A stretch of DNA of 12,304 bases, from positions 1 through 12,304 of the forward strand of contig CALFEN010000162.1 of NCBI GenBank assembly GCA_937950065.1. The letters run 5' to 3'. The notes under the pieces were generated by a model. The model was not told the DNA's origin and did no database searches. It saw only the letters and a list, made by a program, of their open reading frames with translations. The position numbers and the translations under genes were made by a program. Below are positions 8,734-12,304 of the stretch, piece after piece; positions within the stretch are counted from its first letter, which is position 1; every line of letters starts with the position of its first letter. The stretch is from an uncultured bacterium. Its GTDB lineage: Bacteria; Patescibacteria; JAEDAM01; Absconditabacterales; Absconditicoccaceae.

Positions 8734-9606
8734 TTATTTATCTGATTTTTTATTATTCCTTAATTTTTTTAATTGTTCTATACTTTGTTTCTCTTTCAAT
8801 TGTTTAATACTTTCTAAATTTGATAATATTTTCAATTGTTCTTGTGCTCTTTCTCTAAGTATTTCTAGTCTTTTTTCTTGTGGTATTTCATTTTTTATCA
8901 TTTCAGCATTTAGTACCTCTAAATTAGATAAAACAGTTAATTCTTCAATTGATGCTTCATCTCTTATATTACCATTTTTAGCTTTTTTAGGATTTTCCTT
9001 GCTCCATTGAGAACTTGTAATACCGAAAATAGCTATGTTTAAGATATCGGCTTCATTTGCATATACATATTTTTGTGTCAAAGGATTTAATTTTCAGATA
9101 TTCTCTTTTATTGCATCTGTATGTATTTTGTAATTAGCTTTAGAAATAAGTCTTTTTATATCCCATCATCATTCTAATTTTTTTTGTTCTTCTGTCTTTA
9201 ATCTTTGAAATTCTGTTATTATGTATAATTTAAATTGAGGACTCAACCAACTTGCGAATTCAAATGCAATATCTCTATGAGCATAAGTTCAACCGAATTT
9301 ACCAGTTGTTGCATACATTCATATTGCATTTGTTTTCTCTACCCATTTTTTTACAGATATAGTAAATGTATTGTTTCATGATTCAGACCTTATTTCTCAA
9401 AAAATTGAATAATTAAATTCCTGGTTATGCATAGCTTCCCATGTTCATAAAAAATCAATAGTTGATCTATTACTAATCCATTTTTCAATTTTTTGATTTC
9501 AATCAACACTTTTTAGAATATCAGTTAAACAAATGTAATCACTTCATTTGTCTGAAAAGATAACAATTTCATGACCATTTACTGTTAATATTTGATTTTT
9601 TCACAT
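8734..9606 (-). CDS. KilA-N domain DNA-binding protein embedded in the type I R-M operon
   Basis: 290 residues from ATG 9606 to TAA 8734, with UGA as Gly; the second codon is already UGA. The N-terminal 140 residues match the KilA-N fold of phage-type proteins, with YICLTDILK, KIEKWISNRSTIDFLGTWE, TTGKFGGTYAHRDIAFEFASWL and LYIITEFQRLK. The middle (YANEADILNIAIFGITSSQW, NIRDEASIEELTVLSNLEVLNAEMI) matches the conserved C-terminal region of the KilA-N proteins found beside type I methylases. The tail (about 230-290) is a charged coiled coil. The domain binds DNA in phages and large DNA viruses. The gene lies 19 nt after hsdM and 42 nt before hsdS. Its role here is unknown; a regulator of the operon or an anti-phage accessory factor are both possible. 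Confidence 0.88.
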
Positions 9607-9625
9607 CTTATATATTTTATAAAAA

Positions 9626-11089
9626 TTAAAATTCTAACTCTTTTATATAATCATCAACTTTATTTTTACTTTGTTCTCTTTGAGTATACAAATTTTGTAG
9701 TTCAGTATAAGTTTGTGCAATATCTATTTCTTCTTCCTGTTCCTGATTATCCACATATCTTGCTATATTTAGATTAAAATCATTTTCTTTAATTTCTTCA
9801 AAATTAGCTATATAACTGTATCATTCTACTTGTTTAAAATTTAGATAAGTATCAGTAATTTTCTGTATATCCTGTTGTCTGAGTTTGTTTTGATTCTTTC
9901 ATTCTTCGTATTCCTTGCTTGCATCTATGAGAAGTATTTTTCATTTTCTCTGTTCGTCTTTGGCTTTCTTCAAAATTACTATGCATCACGGAGCAGAAGT
10001 ATTGTAAAAAAGATTATCAGGAAGTCATATCACACAGTCTATAAAATCATCTTTAATAAATCATTGTCTTATTTCTCATTCTTTGGCTCATCTAAAAAGT
10101 ACTCAGTTATCCAAAACCACTCACATTCTTCATTTTGAGTTTAGTGAGGCGAACATATGCTGAATCCACATCCAGTCTGCAGATGATTTTGGTGGAAGTG
10201 AGTATTTTATCCTTCCAAATACATCTCATTTTTCCAACTCTTCTCTTGACCATTCTTTTTGATTTCGCATAGGATTAGCCAAAACCCTATCATATCTCAT
10301 CAGTTCTCAGTCATTTATAAGTTTTGGATTTGACATGCTGTCTCCATGTTCAATCCTTGCATCCAAAATATTATGCAAAAACATATTCAATTTTGCTATT
10401 GCCCAAGTTGTTCTATTTTTTTCCTGTCAATGGATAGTCAAATCTTTTCGATTCATTCATTTTCTTTTGAGTTCATCTACACAGCTTACAAGTATTCATC
10501 AGCTTCCACAGTTCCAGTCAACTATTTTCATTCATTCTGTGATATCAGCGGTATGAGTCAAAACAGCAACAACTTCTTTTGGAGTGTAAAATTCTCATCA
10601 TTTTTTACCGCCATCATCAGCAAATTGTTTTATCAGATATTCGTATCATTGTCAGAGTATATCAGGATTTTCTAGATTAGCATTGGATAAATCTAGTTCA
10701 TTCATATAATCAAGTAATTTTTTGAGAGCTTCATCGCTGAGTTTGTTTTTATCATTGTAGTCAATAGTTACCAAAACTCATTGAAGTATAGTATTTTCAT
10801 CTTCTATTGCTTCCAGAGATTTATTTATTTCTTCTCATATATTATCAGACTTTTTTAAAAGCTCTGAAAATAATGCCTTATGAGGTATATAAAAATCATA
10901 TTCTTCTTTATCATCCTTAAAAGGCTCTTCAATTTTTTCTCTCTGTTCCAAAAAAACATCAGAAACCCTTTTGAGAAATAAAAGTCAAAATATATAATCT
11001 TTGTATTCACTACTGTCTATGGAACCTCTGAGAACATTAGCACATGCCCAGAGTTTAGTTTCTAATTCTTTAAGAGAAAGTTTTGCCAT
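9626..11089 (-). CDS. hsdM: Type I restriction-modification methyltransferase subunit M (N6-adenine)
   Basis: 487 residues from ATG 11089 to TAA 9626, with UGA as Gly. The N-terminal helical HsdM_N domain (LSLKELETKLWACANVLRG, about 1-140) is followed by the methylase. Motif X region is GGEFYTPKEVVAVL, motif I is DWNCGSGGIL (191-200) and binds S-adenosylmethionine, and further blocks are IHGQEKNRTTWAIAKLNMF and SSADWMWIQHM. Motif IV, which holds the target adenine, reads ANPM-x-NQKEW, where x at residue 275 is a CGA codon (10265-10267). In this HsdM subfamily I expect NPMWNQ, so Trp fits better than Arg. The only other CGA is at residue 214. Two HsdM with one HsdS form the methylase, and HsdR joins for restriction. 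It is the first gene of the operon. Confidence 0.96.
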
Positions 11090-11132
11090 TTATTTCTACA
11101 TAAATATAAAAATCGCCTTTAATAATACAAAA

Positions 11133-11160
11133 ATTATACATTTTTTCAAATATAATTCAA
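11133..11160 (-). promoter_or_regulatory. Promoter of the restriction-modification operon, before hsdM
   Basis: On the minus strand, TTGAAT (11155-11160) and TATAAT (11133-11138) are separated by 16 nt; the -10 is perfect and the -35 matches four of six. Transcription would start near 11126, giving a leader of about 36 nt to ATG 11089. The 105-nt gap between the lipoprotein stop and hsdM is the widest in this part of the window, in keeping with a new transcription unit. No clear G/C-rich terminator of the lipoprotein gene is seen in it. Confidence 0.55.
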
Positions 11161-11194
11161 TGTAAAATTTATTATAATTTAGATATTGTTTTAC

Positions 11195-11440
11195 CTACCT
11201 TATAGAGTTCATAGCTCTTTCTTCTAGTTCCTTGGTGTATTCCTGAAACTCGCTGTTAGAACATGCTTTTCAGGTTCATACGTATTCGCTTTGGAATTCA
11301 TTTTTTTTATCCATATACTGGAGCATATTCCCTGCTCAGGATAGCTTATCGGATACTAGACTTCTGCAGTCCTGCTGTCAGCATCAGGTCAATGCAAACA
11401 GGCTTAATCATGATAAAACTAGTAATAATTTTTTAGTCAT
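11195..11440 (-). CDS. Small lipoprotein, function unknown
   Basis: 81 residues from ATG 11440 to TAG 11195, with UGA as Gly. A short signal peptide (MTKKLLLVLSGLSLFALTGC) ends in the lipobox LTGC with lipidated Cys20; the lipobox glycine is a UGA codon, so the standard code would destroy the protein. The mature part of 62 residues is hydrophilic (CGQQDCRSLVSDK, NEFQSEYVGTG, then an acidic-basic tail) and has two more cysteines (Cys24 and one near residue 54). It should be anchored to the outer face of the membrane by its lipid. I do not recognise a family; small lipoproteins of this size are sometimes entry-exclusion or lysis factors, but nothing here decides that. It starts 33 nt after the stop of the 81-codon ORF. 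Confidence 0.75.
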
Positions 11441-11473
11441 TGTTGTTTGTGTTAGTTGTAAAATATTTTGGGG

Positions 11474-11719
11474 TTAATGCACTATCTTCTTTCGCATAGT
11501 TCATTTTTTATTAAAACCTTGAACTAAACCGTCAATTCATACTTGGGTCATCTCAGTCCGTTCTTTTTCAACTCTTCAAGAGATTAATTTTCTTTTTTTC
11601 TTGACAGTATCATACTCATAAACAACACGACATAATTGACAATACCGATATTTTTTTCATGTAGACAATGTTCATTTATACCGTAAATGGATTTCATGCA
11701 TAGTTATTTTTGTTATCAT
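11474..11719 (-). CDS. Hypothetical small protein with a zinc-ribbon-like CxxC, possibly a transposase remnant
   Basis: 81 codons from ATG 11719 to TAA 11474, with UGA as Gly; an internal ATG at 11701 is a possible shorter start. The segment GTLSTGKKY-x-YCQLCRVVY (about 18-36) resembles the second half of the zinc ribbon at the N-terminus of IS1-type transposases (G...GkqRYrCxxC...F), but the first CxxC pair is missing. The rest is basic. The codon use is odd for this window: three CGG and one CGA in 81 codons, where hsdR has none in 1009, and no TGG at all. It may be a fragment of an insertion sequence, a small DNA-binding protein, or a non-coding stretch that stays open because UGA is not a stop. 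I do not claim a function. Confidence 0.45.
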
Positions 11720-11744
11720 TGTTATATTTATTTAGTATATAAAA

Positions 11745-12304
11745 CTAATTCATGGGAGTTAGAGGATTAATTGCAAAATTTGCAAAAAAATTCCTTGATA
11801 GATAAATTCAAACTATTATTCCTATCAATAATATGATCCAGATAAATATCCTTTTAAAATTGATTATCTTTATTAATTGCCATATAGGATTATTTTCGTC
11901 GCTGTCTTCCTCAATGTTTTCGTAAACTATGCTCTGATAATTTCATAATAGCATAGAATCTGTGCATGATATCGCTTCTTTGTCCTGCAGACTCAACACT
12001 ATCATCAGCACCAAAACATTGGTCATTCAGCCGAACATAGGATTGAGAACTATCAGAAAAAATGCTGTCATAGCATAAACATAAGTATTAGATTTCACAT
12101 CCAAATCAAAGAAATGAATCGCTATCCAAAAAAGACTCATAATCACAAAGATTATTATCAAAATAAGCTCAAAAACAAATAACTGGAATATGAACGGATA
12201 TTTCTCAAGGAAAAATAATAAAATTATGTTTATTATGATAAACAGCATCATATAAAGATATTTCTGGAAAAGTAGAAGTATAAGTTTGAAAAGATTAACC
12301 AAAT
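11745..12304 (-). CDS. Multi-pass membrane protein, C-terminal part (runs off the window)
   Basis: At least 186 residues, ending at TAG 11745; the start is beyond 12304, since no ATG is seen before the edge. With UGA as Gly the frame is continuous. At least four strongly hydrophobic segments are visible: LILLLFQKYLYMMLFIIINI, LFVFELILIIIFVIMSLFWI, AMTAFFLIVLNPMFG with NVLVLMIVL, and IFIWIILLIGIIVGIYL near the C-terminus. Between the last two lies a soluble loop of about 45 residues rich in Asp, Glu and Asn. The protein is an integral inner-membrane protein. I recognise no family motif. It lies just upstream of the 81-codon ORF (25 nt), on the same strand. Confidence 0.75.

Noticed and set aside
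10243..10290. HsdM motif IV as NPMR, meaning a dead methyltransferase
   Set aside because: The rest of HsdM is intact and HsdR is intact, so loss of methylation should be lethal. Trp at this CGA codon is the simpler explanation, though not proven.
11695..11697. ATG opening a 36-codon frame overlapping the 81-codon ORF
   Set aside because: Short, out of phase, and without any recognisable feature; the 81-codon frame has the CxxC segment.
1..12304. CRISPR array, riboswitch or replication origin
   Set aside because: No regularly spaced repeats, no long structured leader and no iterons or DnaA-box cluster were seen on either strand.

Overview
The window is AT-rich, and nearly everything on it is coded on the minus strand. 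Read with the standard code, every minus-strand gene breaks at in-frame UGA codons. Read with UGA as glycine (translation table 25), ten open frames appear: nine complete genes and one that leaves the window. The glycines fall exactly where conserved glycines belong: GSGKS, FTGTP and LLTGFD of HsdR, CGSGG of HsdM, and the lipobox glycine of a lipoprotein. This points to Absconditabacteria (SR1) or Gracilibacteria in the Candidate Phyla Radiation. One CGA codon sits where the HsdM family has a near-invariant tryptophan. As I recall, CGA/CGG read as Trp has been reported in Absconditabacterales, so that side is favoured. No start codon has a Shine-Dalgarno sequence in front of it.

Layout from left to right. 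Positions 57-91 hold an intrinsic-terminator hairpin. A tRNA-His gene with an encoded G-1 and CCA lies at 151-227 on the plus strand, followed by two terminator-like hairpins. A large serine recombinase reads towards the tRNA (start 1751); under table 25 its frame has no stop until it has run antisense through the whole tRNA gene. Next come a short tyrosine recombinase (1824-2414) and a minus-strand terminator (2490-2514). A six-gene type I restriction-modification operon fills 2549-11089. At the right edge are a small lipoprotein (11195-11440), an 81-codon hypothetical ORF (11474-11719) and the C-terminal part of a multi-pass membrane protein (11745 to the edge).

The operon is transcribed hsdM, KilA-N protein, hsdS, PIN-domain protein, hsdR, YgjP-like metallopeptidase. 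A good promoter lies before hsdM (11133-11160) and a terminator follows the last gene. HsdM, HsdS and HsdR should form the methylating and restricting complex. The other three genes are accessory. The PIN-domain putative RNase sits between hsdS and hsdR, the place held by the anticodon nuclease PrrC in the E. coli prr locus, so it may be a back-up abortive-infection effector (inference). A 26-base perfect palindrome ends 6 nt before the hsdS start codon and could limit HsdS synthesis.

The two recombinases beside tRNA-His suggest that the left end of an integrated element lies at or near the tRNA. No second copy of the tRNA 3' end is visible, so the other end is probably outside the window.
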